From the NCBI GenBank assembly GCA_016720145.1, contig JADJXV010000006.1, positions 124,001 through 188,000 on the forward strand: a stretch of DNA of 64,000 nt, written 5' to 3'. Positions within the stretch are counted from its first letter, which is position 1, and each line of letters opens with the position of its first letter. This DNA comes from Ignavibacteria bacterium (lineage in GTDB: Bacteria; Bacteroidota; Ignavibacteria; Kapaibacteriales; UBA961). The position numbers and the translations under genes were made by a program. Of the stretch, positions 9,923 through 18,029 are shown in pieces. The notes under the pieces were generated by a model. That model was given only the letters and a program-made list of their open reading frames with translations, was not told the origin of the DNA and ran no database searches.

Positions 9923-9965
9923 TACACCCGAAGGGATTTGAACCCCTAACCTTCTGATTCGTAGT
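9923..9965 (-). pseudogene. Displaced 3' half of a tRNA-Arg gene (putative attachment-site remnant)
   Basis: The minus strand holds the anticodon-arm 3' side, variable loop, T-arm and acceptor 3' strand of a tRNA-Arg, ending before the D-arm half. Positions 9945-9965 are identical over 21 bases to 10976-10996 in the intact tRNA-Arg, with identity breaking off just past the anticodon. Its T-stem is well paired but uses different bases from the intact gene. This is the usual footprint left when a tyrosine-recombinase element integrates into a tRNA gene and replaces its 3' end. Confidence 0.75.
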
Positions 9966-10083
9966 TACCAATATTACACAATTTGTTTATTATTCAGTGT
10001 TTTGTTATATTTGGATAAGTATTTGAAAAAATAATAGTTACGACCGCTCTTGGAGTTACTTTCAAAATACTGATTTGAAGATT

Positions 10084-10138
10084 AGAGTATCAAATAGAGT
10101 ATCAAATCAGTAAAAGAGTAGCGAACAGAGTATCGAAT
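10084..10138. repeat. Four 12-bp direct repeats, candidate integrase arm-binding sites
   Basis: AGAGTATCAAAT occurs at 10084-10095 and again directly at 10096-10107. Two related units, AGAGTAGCGAAC at 10115-10126 and AGAGTATCGAAT at 10127-10138, form a second back-to-back pair. They lie between the tRNA-derived core (9945-9965) and the start of the integrase remnant at 10164, where tyrosine recombinases have arm-type sites. That function is inferred from position and repetition. Confidence 0.5.
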
Positions 10139-10163
10139 TTTTCAACAAATCCACATAATAACT

Positions 10164-10526
10164 ATGAAAAAGCAACTGCATTTTGAAGTCGTGCCTGATA
10201 AACGATTTCTAAAAAAAAATGGTGCTTATGCACTCCGCCTTAGAATAAGCAGCGGAAAAAATAAATGGTATTTTCCAGTCATGATGGAAGCCACTCAGGA
10301 GATGTATGATCGTGCATATTCTCCAAAGCCACGGAAAGATGAGAAGGAATTAAGAGAACGTATTGAGGGTATTAAATCAGAAGCACGTACAGTTGCCGAT
10401 TCTATACCCGAATTCACACCCGAAGCATTTAAAAAGGCGTTTCTCAAATTTGGTGACACACCGGATGTATCCATTGATTCGTATGACCTAATGTCCCCAC
10501 AAATAGCATTATATTCTGCTCACTAG
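10164..10526 (+). pseudogene. Tyrosine recombinase (integrase), N-terminal arm-binding domain only, fused to duplicated flank
   Basis: Residues 1-96 match the arm-type DNA-binding domain of Bacteroidota-type phage/transposon integrases (ALRLRISSGKNKWYFPV, then a helical stretch ending EAFKKAFLKF). At about 10450 the reading switches into a copy of the 3' part of the gene at 8610-9740 (FGDTPDVSIDSYD), and the frame ends at 10526. The core-binding and catalytic domains (R...HxxR...Y) are absent. It is therefore a remnant, not an active recombinase. Its place beside tRNA-Arg sequences and 12-bp repeats supports an integrative-element origin. Confidence 0.7.
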
Positions 10527-10953
10527 ATAATCCCAGTCGTTCAATTTATCATCCGGGAGGTTATACATATTTTATCGCGCCAGATGGCAGATGGCATATA
10601 CTTCATACGCAGGAGAAGAGTTGCTTATCTCAAAGCCTGCTGCACAATGGACGTTTAAAAGATAAATCTCTTCATTACTTTGAGAACCGGGCGCAAAACG
10701 ATTAGGAATGTCAGGGTATAGTACTAAAGTCATTAAATTTACTTTTCCTACAACCTATAAATTTGATTAAGCTGAAAGAATCAATCGTTGGATTATGTAG
10801 GAATTTAATGACAATGATTCGAAAATTCTCTGTAGATATACGAAAAGTACAAAAAGTGTGCAAATAACATGCAAAAATATAAACAAACTTGCACAATCAG
10901 AAAAATAAAAAGCCCTTTGTAAGTATTAAACCTAGAGGGCTTCACTTAAGAAA
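10453..10953 (+). repeat. Degenerate second copy of the 9430-9922 segment
   Basis: This stretch is a high-identity copy of 9430-9922: the last ~310 bp of the CarboxypepD_reg gene, its 3' flank and the hairpin. It has accumulated many one-base insertions and deletions plus small substitutions, so the coding frame is lost and the hairpin right arm is damaged (CCTAGAGGGCTT). The junction with the integrase remnant falls in the shared ATTTGGTGACACACC. No gene is encoded here. Confidence 0.8.
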
Positions 10954-11027
10954 TACACCCGAAGAGAGTCGAACTCCTAACCTTCTGATTCGTAGTCAGA
11001 TGCTCTATCCAGTTGAGCTACGGGTGC
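10954..11027 (-). tRNA. tRNA-Arg (anticodon ACG)
   Basis: The minus strand folds as a cloverleaf. The acceptor pairs GCACCCG with CGGGTGT (one G-U at the end), the D-arm contains AGCTCAACTGGATAGAGC, the anticodon stem TCTGA/TCAGA encloses loop CTACGAA (anticodon ACG), and the T-arm is AGGAG TTCGACT CTCTT. The discriminator base is A and no CCA is encoded. It lies just downstream of rpsT on the same strand. Its 3' half is the likely attachment site of the decayed element to its left. Confidence 0.95.
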
Positions 11028-11037
11028 ATAGTTTTAA

Positions 11038-11307
11038 TTATGCTACAGCCGCTGCTTTTAGTCTGTTGACCGATCTCGCGAGTGAAGATTTACGGTTAGA
11101 AGCAGTGTTTTTGGGCATGATACCACGCGCTGCCACTTTATCCAAAATACTCGTTGCTTTGATGAGCAATGCTTCTGCTTCTACTGCATTTGTCGCAGTA
11201 CGAACAGCCTTTACGGCTTCTTTTACTAATTTTTTGTTTGCGCGGTTATACGCATTTTTTTTAATTGACTGACGGTTACGCTTTTCTGCGGACTTATGAT
11301 GTGCCAT
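11038..11307 (-). CDS. rpsT: 30S ribosomal protein S20
   Basis: A small basic protein beginning MAHHKSAEKRNRQS with the conserved S20 pattern (NKKLVKEAVKAV, AEALLIKATSILDKVAARG, then MPKNTASNRKSSLARSVN). S20 binds 16S rRNA early in small-subunit assembly. The reading frame stays open two codons upstream to a TTG, but the ATG at 11307 gives the family's normal start and 89 residues. It precedes the tRNA-Arg on the same strand by 10 bp. Confidence 0.97.
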   Translation of the reverse strand: MAHHKSAEKRNRQSIKKNAYNRANKKLVKEAVKAVRTATNAVEAEALLIKATSILDKVAARGIMPKNTASNRKSSLARSVNRLKAAAVA

Positions 11308-11423
11308 TAACAACCTTGTACATTTACTGGTAGAGTAATAATTTAGAGCGCGAAATTACGGCTTTCCGCGTACCTGACAAAATTTTTTCCTTCATCAAAG
11401 TAAATTAAGTGGAAATTACTGTT

Positions 11424-12995
11424 TCAGGAACTTCTTCTCTCACGTTTGGACGGCAAAGGGAGACCGCAGCAAGGTTTAGAATTTGGACTTGTCCAAAATT
11501 TATACTGACCATACACCATTTTTTTCTCCAAATGGCGTGCAAAAAGTGAAGCAGGATAACTCATCATAAAATAGATCGTAGCTGTCAATAGCCCCAATCC
11601 TATATAATCATAGCTACTTGCAGCAAGATAACCATACACTTTCGTGAGCTCTACCATCGTAATCACCGATACAAGCGATGAATCTTTAAAAAGTGCTATA
11701 AAGTCATTACTAACAGGAGGTAATACTATTTTGATAGCTTGAGGAAGTATGATTTTGCGGAGCGCCATAATTTTCGTCATTCCTAGTGCAAGCGCTGCTT
11801 CCATCTGTCCAATCGGGATGGATTGTATGCCCGCACGATAATTTTCTGCCTCGTACGCTGAATAATTGAGCGCAAGCCCGGCGACTGCCGCCGTAAATGC
11901 ATCAAGCTTTATTCCAATATTCGGGAGTCCGTAATAAATAAGGTAGAGCTGAATGAGAAGAGGTGTACCACGAATAATCTCAACGTACGAACATGCCAAA
12001 AACCTAATTGGTGCAGGTGAATACAGTCGAAGTATCGCAATAAAAAGCCCCAAACTTACCGCCAAAATCATGGCGACGACGGATAACTTTACCGTCACCC
12101 AAGCGCCGTCGAGGAGTGCCGGTAAATACTTGCCAAGCTGTTCCCAGGTGGATTTCTTATTCGAACCAAACACACTGTTTTCTCTGTATTCTGAAATTCG
12201 TGATTGAGTACGTGTATAAATATTCCATTTTTTAGCTATTCGCTCAGCTGTTCCATTGGCTACCATCATCTCTATGATTGCATTGAGCTTATCGCGGAGT
12301 TCGGTGTCTTCTTTGCGAACCCCGATTCCATAAAATCCTTCACCGCTTGGCTCACCGACGAATTTCAACTTAGGATTCGGCCGGGCATAATAAATTGCCA
12401 TCGGCAGGTCAAGAACGACGGCATCGAGGCGCATGTCAGCCAAGTCGCGATAGGGTTCAACGACTCCGGGATAAATTTTAACATCTACCTTCCCAATCTC
12501 TTCGAGCATGTTCAAGCCAACCGATGCCGATAGTGCGCCTACCGTTTTTTCGCGGAGATCGAGGAACGTGCCAATACGAGTCTCTTCAGACCGAACAACT
12601 ATTTGCTGTGAATAGACATAGTACGGCTTCGTGAAACTGATGACTTCCATTCTAGCATCGGTTATTTCTAGTCCATTGAGAATTATATCGAAATCTTTTC
12701 GGTTGAGCGCCGGCACGAGTGCGTCCCAAGCATTTTGCTTCATTACTGCCTTTAAACCGAGATATTTGCCAATTTCATTCGCAATATCTACTTCGTATCC
12801 AATGAGTTGGTTTGGATTGTCCGGATTGACAAATACATACGGCGCTCCACCCTCAGCATCGGCACCCCAGGTGAAATATCCCCGTTGGTACATACTTTCC
12901 AGTGTAGTTGGTTCATTTGTTTGTCCATGCAACGTAGAATTCCACAACATGGACATGAACAGGATAGCAGATGAAAACCGCAGGAGAATTTTCAT
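11424..12995 (-). CDS. Polar amino-acid ABC transporter: substrate-binding protein fused to permease
   Basis: From the ATG at 12995 the product has 523 residues. A signal sequence (MKILLRFSSAILFMSMLW) is followed by a family-3 solute-binding domain at about 35-260 (FTWGADAEGGAPYVF, YEVDIANEIGKYLG, FDIILNGLEITDAR). A HisM/GlnP-type permease domain lies at about 285-500, with five or so spans and the EAA-loop signature EAALALGMTKIMALRKIILPQA that docks the ATPase. Fusion of binding protein and permease is known in this family (GlnPQ-like). No ATPase gene lies nearby, so it must be supplied from elsewhere. The last ~20 residues (CCGLPLPSKRERRSS) come from a dispersed repeat also seen near 33289. 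In-frame upstream codons to 13031 lack signal-peptide character. Confidence 0.88.
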   Translation of the reverse strand: MKILLRFSSAILFMSMLWNSTLHGQTNEPTTLESMYQRGYFTWGADAEGGAPYVFVNPDNPNQLIGYEVDIANEIGKYLGLKAVMKQNAWDALVPALNRKDFDIILNGLEITDARMEVISFTKPYYVYSQQIVVRSEETRIGTFLDLREKTVGALSASVGLNMLEEIGKVDVKIYPGVVEPYRDLADMRLDAVVLDLPMAIYYARPNPKLKFVGEPSGEGFYGIGVRKEDTELRDKLNAIIEMMVANGTAERIAKKWNIYTRTQSRISEYRENSVFGSNKKSTWEQLGKYLPALLDGAWVTVKLSVVAMILAVSLGLFIAILRLYSPAPIRFLACSYVEIIRGTPLLIQLYLIYYGLPNIGIKLDAFTAAVAGLALNYSAYEAENYRAGIQSIPIGQMEAALALGMTKIMALRKIILPQAIKIVLPPVSNDFIALFKDSSLVSVITMVELTKVYGYLAASSYDYIGLGLLTATIYFMMSYPASLFARHLEKKMVYGQYKFWTSPNSKPCCGLPLPSKRERRSS

Positions 12996-13067
12996 AACAG
13001 GACTTTCAATGTAAGGAAATCGAATTGTCAATCAGTTAACAGCAGCGTCAGCTGAAAATTGACAATT

Positions 13068-13826
13068 TTAATAATAAAACTCATCCGGTGCATAGACAAT
13101 ATACTTCGAATATTTCCGCAGAACCTGCAGCAATGCCTGATAATCTTTTGGATAGGGAGCTTCGACGGTAAGTGATTCTCCGGTAATAGGATGCTTGAAA
13201 GTGAGTGAATAAGCATGAAGCGGTGTACGCGTGAGAATTGGACGCTCTTCCTCGTCCTTCGATACTTTGAACCTACGCTTGATAGTCGATAGCTTGAACT
13301 CCGTCAGCGTCCCATAATCTGCATCGACTAAAAGAGGATGTCCAATTGCAGCAAGGTGGACACGAATCTGATGTTGACGGCCTGTGACTGGCAGGCATTC
13401 AAGCAATGTCGCTATCTTAAATCGTTCTTTGACAATGATTTTGGTAAATGACTCTTTACCTCGTGCCGATGGCTTCATGAGTCCTTTGCGGTTAGTATCC
13501 TCTGAAAGTGGAATATCTATATCCATCGTGTCTTTCTCCACCACACCACTGACAATCGCGTGATAACACTTCTCCACTTCCCGATTTTGGAAATTAATAC
13601 TCAGCACTTTATGTGCTTCGGTAGTCTTCGCAAATAAAATCACCCCGGTCGTCGCCTTGTCAAGGCGATGAACCACGAATATTTCACCAAACAAATCCAT
13701 TAATTGTCCTCGCAGATTTGGAATATCCTGGCGGAATCGATCGGGCAGAGTGAGCAGTCCGGCGGGTTTATTGACCGCTACTATATGGTCGTCCTGATAA
13801 AGTATTGATAGAGGAGATTTTGACAT
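13068..13826 (-). CDS. RluA-family 23S rRNA/tRNA pseudouridine synthase
   Basis: 252 residues. The family signature HRLDKATTGVILFAK (catalytic Asp) lies at about residues 53-67, preceded by VNKPAGLLTLPD and followed by LLECLPVTGRQHQIRVHLAAIGHPLLVDADYG. No S4 domain is present at the N-terminus, so it resembles the short RluA/RluC-like or TruC-like branch; target uridines cannot be read from the sequence. It follows the ORF6N relics and precedes the ABC transporter, all on the minus strand. Confidence 0.9.
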   Translation of the reverse strand: MSKSPLSILYQDDHIVAVNKPAGLLTLPDRFRQDIPNLRGQLMDLFGEIFVVHRLDKATTGVILFAKTTEAHKVLSINFQNREVEKCYHAIVSGVVEKDTMDIDIPLSEDTNRKGLMKPSARGKESFTKIIVKERFKIATLLECLPVTGRQHQIRVHLAAIGHPLLVDADYGTLTEFKLSTIKRRFKVSKDEEERPILTRTPLHAYSLTFKHPITGESLTVEAPYPKDYQALLQVLRKYSKYIVYAPDEFYY

Positions 13827-13865
13827 AATTGGTTGGTTACTATATAGTTATTTTATTCAATATTT

Positions 13866-14400
13866 TTACTTGGCTTGTGTATTTGTCAGAAATCCAATCG
13901 GGCGTTTCGGCGTTGCTTCTTGCCGAATTAACCGCTGAATAACATCAAAAATACTCTTTATCTGTTTGTCATATTTTGCTTCTAATGTATCAACTTTGTC
14001 GGCAAGCTCTTTGTGCATATTCATCAGCTTTCTAAGTTGCACAAACGTACGCATGATCGCAATATTCACTTCAATCGCCTTTTCACTTTTTAATACCGAC
14101 GACAGCATCGCTACACCTTGTTCGGTAAAAGCAAAAGGCAGTGCACCACACAAAATTTTTGCTGAAGGTATCACAAATGGTTATCCCAATGGGATAAGTC
14201 TTCCCGTTTGGTTGAGTTAATTCAAACATAAAATCACTTCGTCGGAATATTTGAAAATTTATCAAACTGCTCGCTTAAGAATCCGTGTTTCCGTATCATA
14301 CAAAAGCGCTAAATCTAAGTCTAACAATACCTTCTCACCACGCAAAGTTGTGATAAGCTCCTGATTAGCTTTAAGTTTATAGGTGAAAATGATAAACCTT
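13866..14400 (-). pseudogene. Broken ORF6N-domain (phage/antirepressor-like) gene
   Basis: Three consecutive fragments in different frames assemble into an ORF6N protein: GEKVLLDLDLALLYDTETRILKRAV (about 14270-14345), then RRSDFMFELT (about 14220-14250), then LPFAFTEQGVAMLSSVLKSEKAIEVNIAIMRTF and a coiled C-terminus (13866-14150). In the intact family these read in this order as RGxKVMLDxDLAxLYxVETRxLxQAV ... FPxDFMFxLT ... LPYxFTEQGVAML. The family occurs in phage and mobile elements as DNA-binding regulators. The gene has at least two frameshifts and loses part of its middle, so it is not functional as written. Confidence 0.7.
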
Positions 14401-14564
14401 AGTAGAAACTTCCGATAATAATTGTGAAAACTTATCGTTTGATTCTAAAATAATACTATATCAGCCTTTCTAAAAATAGCTTTCAGTCTAATTGATTAGG
14501 TCAGCATTAATGTTTTCGTACAATCAAATGTAAAGTAACTCCTAATATTTTAAATGGCAAAGTA

Positions 14565-14685
14565 GAGTTCGGAGCTATCCCAATTGGGAGAAGTTCCTTG
14601 TTTTGTTAATTAAAAGCAAAAAATCTCCTCCGTCATCCTTATCCTTAGCCTCTTTGCTGGTTTGCTTAAAACTCTATATGCGTTT
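14565..14685 (-). pseudogene. Possible second ORF6N relic
   Basis: One minus-strand frame reads YRVLSKPAKRLRIRMTEEIF, a stop, then LTKQGTSPNWDSSEL. This resembles the ETRVLNQAVKRN ... FQLTKEE segment of ORF6N proteins, but with an internal stop and no continuous frame. It may be an older duplicate of the relic at 13866-14400. The remaining DNA between 14400 and 14860 shows no gene; CCCAATTGGGA-type short palindromes occur at about 14578 and 14770. Confidence 0.3.
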
Positions 14686-14860
14686 GAGCTTTGACTTAGA
14701 CACTGAATCTTTCAACATCGAACTGAAAAATTGTAATGCAATCGCCTTACCTTTGGTTAGGAGCTTATCCCAAATTGGGATAGCTCCTGAATTGGTTTGT
14801 GTTTGCATCATTTCTCTTAATGAATCACTATTTCCTTAACTGACTTCAATCACGTACTCA

Positions 14861-15715
14861 TCACGCATAACTAAAAAATCCTTTCCCCGACTTACGTCCA
14901 AGGCAACCGGCAGCAACCATTTTTCTCAGTAATGGACATGCGCGATATTTATCATCGCCGAGACCAGAATGAAGCACTTCCATGATTGAGAGACATACAT
15001 CGAGTCCGATAAAGTCCGCTAGGGTGAGCGGTCCCATCGGGTGATTCATGCCGAGCTTCATCACGGTATCGATATCCTGAGCGCTGGCAACGCCTTCCAT
15101 CAGACAAAAGACCGCTTCATTGATCATCGGCATCAGAATTCTATTCGAAATAAATCCTGCATAATCCTGTACACTGACGGGAGTCTTTTCAAGCTTTGTA
15201 GCTAGGTCTTCGATAATAGAATACGTCTCGTCGCTTGTGGAAAACCCACGAACAATTTCACATAATTTCATCAAGGGAACGGGATTAAAGAAGTGCATAC
15301 CAATGAATTTATCGGCACGCGATGTAGCAGCAGCGATAGAAGTAATTGAAATGGAACTTGTATTACTTGCAAAAATGGTGTGCGGTGGGCAAATTGCATC
15401 GGCTGTCTTAAAGAGACTCGTTTTAATGTCAAAATTTTCACTTGCTGCTTCAATTATCAAATCTGCGTTGACGGCAGCTTCTGTCAGACTTGTCGATGGC
15501 GCGATCCGCTCTAAAGTAGCAATTTTCAATTCTTCGGTTATAATTCCTTTTTTAACCTGTCGATTAAGATTTTGCTCAATTGCCGTGAGTCCGCGATGGA
15601 CTGCTTCTGTGCTAACATCAACGATTGTAACATCATAGCCAAATTGAGCAAACGTATGTGCGATGCCATTCCCCATCGTCCCTGCGCCAATAACAACAAC
15701 ATTTTTGATTGTCAT
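14861..15715 (-). CDS. hbd: 3-hydroxybutyryl-CoA (3-hydroxyacyl-CoA) dehydrogenase
   Basis: 284 residues, the normal length for the stand-alone enzyme. It starts with a Rossmann NAD-binding motif (VVVIGAGTMGNGIAHTFAQFG) and has the active-site region MHFFNPVPLMKLCEIVRG with the catalytic His, then the helical C-terminal domain with SNRILMPMINEA and MGPLTLADFIGLDVCL. It oxidises (S)-3-hydroxyacyl-CoA to 3-oxoacyl-CoA in fatty-acid or butanoate metabolism. No thiolase or crotonase gene is adjacent, so the pathway context is open. The gene is monocistronic, divergent from holB. Confidence 0.93.
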   Translation of the reverse strand: MTIKNVVVIGAGTMGNGIAHTFAQFGYDVTIVDVSTEAVHRGLTAIEQNLNRQVKKGIITEELKIATLERIAPSTSLTEAAVNADLIIEAASENFDIKTSLFKTADAICPPHTIFASNTSSISITSIAAATSRADKFIGMHFFNPVPLMKLCEIVRGFSTSDETYSIIEDLATKLEKTPVSVQDYAGFISNRILMPMINEAVFCLMEGVASAQDIDTVMKLGMNHPMGPLTLADFIGLDVCLSIMEVLHSGLGDDKYRACPLLRKMVAAGCLGRKSGKGFFSYA

Positions 15716-15970
15716 GATAATCCTTTGTTCATAATAATGAGTAGATACTGTGTGCTAGTAAAGTTTGGTCGCAAAATTACAAAATAAGCGTTCACTATAA
15801 TTCTGTCATTGGCAGTGTGGAGAAGTTTTGGTAAGTTGCGCCAAAGGTACGTGAAGCTTTGGGCTGGTGATTTTTAACCGCAAAATACGCGAAGATTTTC
15901 GCAAGTTCACAGAGATTTTGAATGAATTCGTAACGCTTAATTTAGTAACTTCTCATTAACTAGACAACAC

Positions 15971-17125
15971 ATGTCGTGGAATTCCATCATCGGTCAACAT
16001 AGAGTAAAGAATATACTTCAGCATGCAATTACTGAGAATAAAATTGCTCACGGGTACTGTTTTTGGGGTATGAATGGCGTTGGAAAAGACGCACTTGCAT
16101 TAGAATTTGCAAAAGTTGTTAATTGCATTGACCCTCTTGTAACCAATAACAGTATTGAGGCATGTGAATCATGCCGAAGCTGTCATCAAGCCAATAAACT
16201 CGAACACCCCAATATCAAACTTGTCTTTTCTTTGCCTGCCGGCAAATCCACCGACAGCCGTGATGACTCCCCTGTTTCCAGACTTACAGATGACCAAATC
16301 AAGCTCATTCAAGAGCAAATGCAGCTCAAATCTGAAAATCCATACCATGATATTACTATTCCAAATGCTTCGCAAATAAGGATTTCGTCCATTCGAGATG
16401 TGAAGAAAAGTGTGACAATGTCGGCTTCCCAAGCCGGACGCCGCGTCGTTATCATTTCCAATGCAGATGAAATGACCACCGAAGCGGCAAATGCATTCCT
16501 CAAAACACTCGAAGAACCTCATGATCAAGTGACCCTCATTCTCACCACGGCAAGGCACGACACACTCCCACAGACGATTCTCTCCCGTTGTCAACAGATA
16601 TACTGCGAGCCACTTTCTGACGAGGATATTACTTCTAATTTAGTGGCAAAAATGGATGTTGACCCAAGTGAAGCACGTTTAATAAGTTCTTTTGCACAAG
16701 GGAGCTATGCAAAAGCATGCGAATTCATGGACGAAGACATGCGTGCTATGCGCCTCGATGTAGTCGATATACTTCGTTCGGCTCTTAAAAGGTCTGCCTA
16801 CCGCGCAGAACTACTCACCAAAATCGATAAACTCACCGGTGAAAAGGATCGTACTCGCGTTGAAATGATGCTCATGTTGCTCATGCTCTGGCTTCGAGAT
16901 TGCTATACCTACTCGCTCACCGGTATTGACTCGATGATTATTAATATTGATCAACAGGAAACAATCGGAAAATTTAGCGGAGCGTTTGAAGGAGCAGATT
17001 ATCCGGCTGCAATTCAAGCAGTCGAAGAAGCGATTTCGCATGTGCGGAGGAATGTGCAGCTTCAGTTGACGATACTGACGATGCTGATTACATGTAGGAG
17101 AATATTTCTACGGGAAGTGGCGTGA
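15971..17125 (+). CDS. holB: DNA polymerase III clamp loader, delta-prime-type subunit
   Basis: 384 residues with an AAA+ clamp-loader N-domain. It has the pattern SWNSIIGQHRVKNILQHAI, a P-loop-like GMNGVGKDALA (Lys followed by Asp rather than Thr/Ser), a zinc-binding Cys cluster (C...CESCRSC), ISNADEMTTEAANAFLKTLEEP for the Walker B/sensor region, and LSRCQQIY for the arginine-finger SRC motif. A ~45-residue insertion (about 85-130) separates the zinc module from the sensor region. The modified P-loop fits the delta-prime subunit, which does not hydrolyse ATP itself. The gene ends at a TGA only 10-15 bp before the first REP palindrome. Confidence 0.9.
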   Translation: MSWNSIIGQHRVKNILQHAITENKIAHGYCFWGMNGVGKDALALEFAKVVNCIDPLVTNNSIEACESCRSCHQANKLEHPNIKLVFSLPAGKSTDSRDDSPVSRLTDDQIKLIQEQMQLKSENPYHDITIPNASQIRISSIRDVKKSVTMSASQAGRRVVIISNADEMTTEAANAFLKTLEEPHDQVTLILTTARHDTLPQTILSRCQQIYCEPLSDEDITSNLVAKMDVDPSEARLISSFAQGSYAKACEFMDEDMRAMRLDVVDILRSALKRSAYRAELLTKIDKLTGEKDRTRVEMMLMLLMLWLRDCYTYSLTGIDSMIINIDQQETIGKFSGAFEGADYPAAIQAVEEAISHVRRNVQLQLTILTMLITCRRIFLREVA

Positions 17126-17136
17126 ATTTCTTCTGA

Positions 17137-17419
17137 GGGCATCGCTCCATCTTCCGAGGGTATCGCTCCATCTTCCGAGAGTATCGCGTCCCCGCGATGC
17201 CCTCGGTTTTTAGGTAATGCCCTCGGTCAAGCTCACCCAAAAATCGAGGGTATCGCTCCATCTTCCGAGAGTATCGCGTCCCCGCGATGCCCTCGGTTTT
17301 TGGGTAATGCCCTCGGTCAAGCTCACCCAAAAATCGAGGGTATCGCTCTCCGAAGCGATGCCCTCGGAAGATGGAGCGATACTCTCGGTAGAGCGGAAGC
17401 GAAACTCTCGAAAGAAAAG
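17137..17419. repeat. REP-like palindrome array, left of the transposase
   Basis: This is a cluster of imperfect palindromes with arms CCGAGAGTATCGC and GCGATGCCCTCGG (13 positions, one mismatch and one G-T when folded; examples 17175-17206 and 17265-17296). The array contains a 90-bp unit repeated in tandem (17156-17245 and 17246-17335), with the linker TTTTTGGGTAATGCCCTCGG. Further half-units follow up to the stop of the transposase gene. The same palindrome occurs around every gene of the 17-26 kb block and nowhere else in the window. Confidence 0.9.
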
Positions 17420-17968
17420 TCAAATCCAATACCGCGCATCTATCTCTTCTATCCCACGTTCTGAATAACTCCTGAATTCTTCAATGGTTGAAAAATACTT
17501 CAATCCTATAACTTTCTTGGGTAGGATTGATGCACGGTAACCTATGTAATCGCAGTAACTTGAATATTTCCACTCTTCGGGCTTGTTTACTAATTTTGAT
17601 CGTACGGGATTTTGATGAATATAGGTCAAGAGAGTTTTTAAATACTCTTCATTTTCGATATGTTTCGACTTGGAATGCTGTTGAAATAAATTTCCATGCC
17701 GCCTATAATGCCGATTGATTGATTGTGTAAACGAAGACTGAAGTTTGCCCAATGAATGCTTAATTCTCTCCGTATCATCCGATATCACATGCACCAAAAA
17801 ATGAAAATGCGTCGGCATCAAACAATACGCAATTGTATCCAAGGATTCGTGGAAAGCAGCATGATATTTCCGTAAAAAATAGGAGTAATTATCATCCGAC
17901 CTAAACACAACCTCATTATTATTAGAACGGTTGTAGATATGGTAGTATCTATTGGGGTATAGTTCCAT
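17420..17968 (-). CDS. REP-associated tyrosine transposase (RAYT, IS200-like Y1 family)
   Basis: 182 residues. The start YPNRYYHIYNRSNNN and the HUH motif in MPTHFHFLVHV (about residues 52-62) are typical of Y1 single-strand transposases. The C-terminal helix has YLKTLLTYIHQNPVRSKLV, containing candidate catalytic tyrosines, then the RAYT-style EWKYSSYCDY. Known RAYTs bind and cut REP hairpins flanking their own gene. Here REP-like palindromes lie immediately on both sides (17137-17419 and 18030-18477), which makes this a classic REP/RAYT unit. All visible motifs are intact, so it may be active; that is an inference. Confidence 0.88.
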   Translation of the reverse strand: MELYPNRYYHIYNRSNNNEVVFRSDDNYSYFLRKYHAAFHESLDTIAYCLMPTHFHFLVHVISDDTERIKHSLGKLQSSFTQSINRHYRRHGNLFQQHSKSKHIENEEYLKTLLTYIHQNPVRSKLVNKPEEWKYSSYCDYIGYRASILPKKVIGLKYFSTIEEFRSYSERGIEEIDARYWI

Positions 17969-18029
17969 AGAAGTGTGGTAAATATGTGAAAAATACTATT
18001 GAAAAGTAAGGTGTACAAAGATAGGTGTT

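Noticed and set aside
9923..9965. A second functional tRNA-Arg
   Set aside because: Only the 3' half is present; the D-arm and 5' acceptor strand are missing.
14603..14839. A 78-residue plus-strand frame with a hydrophobic start
   Set aside because: It has no recognisable family and is antisense to the ORF6N-like relic.
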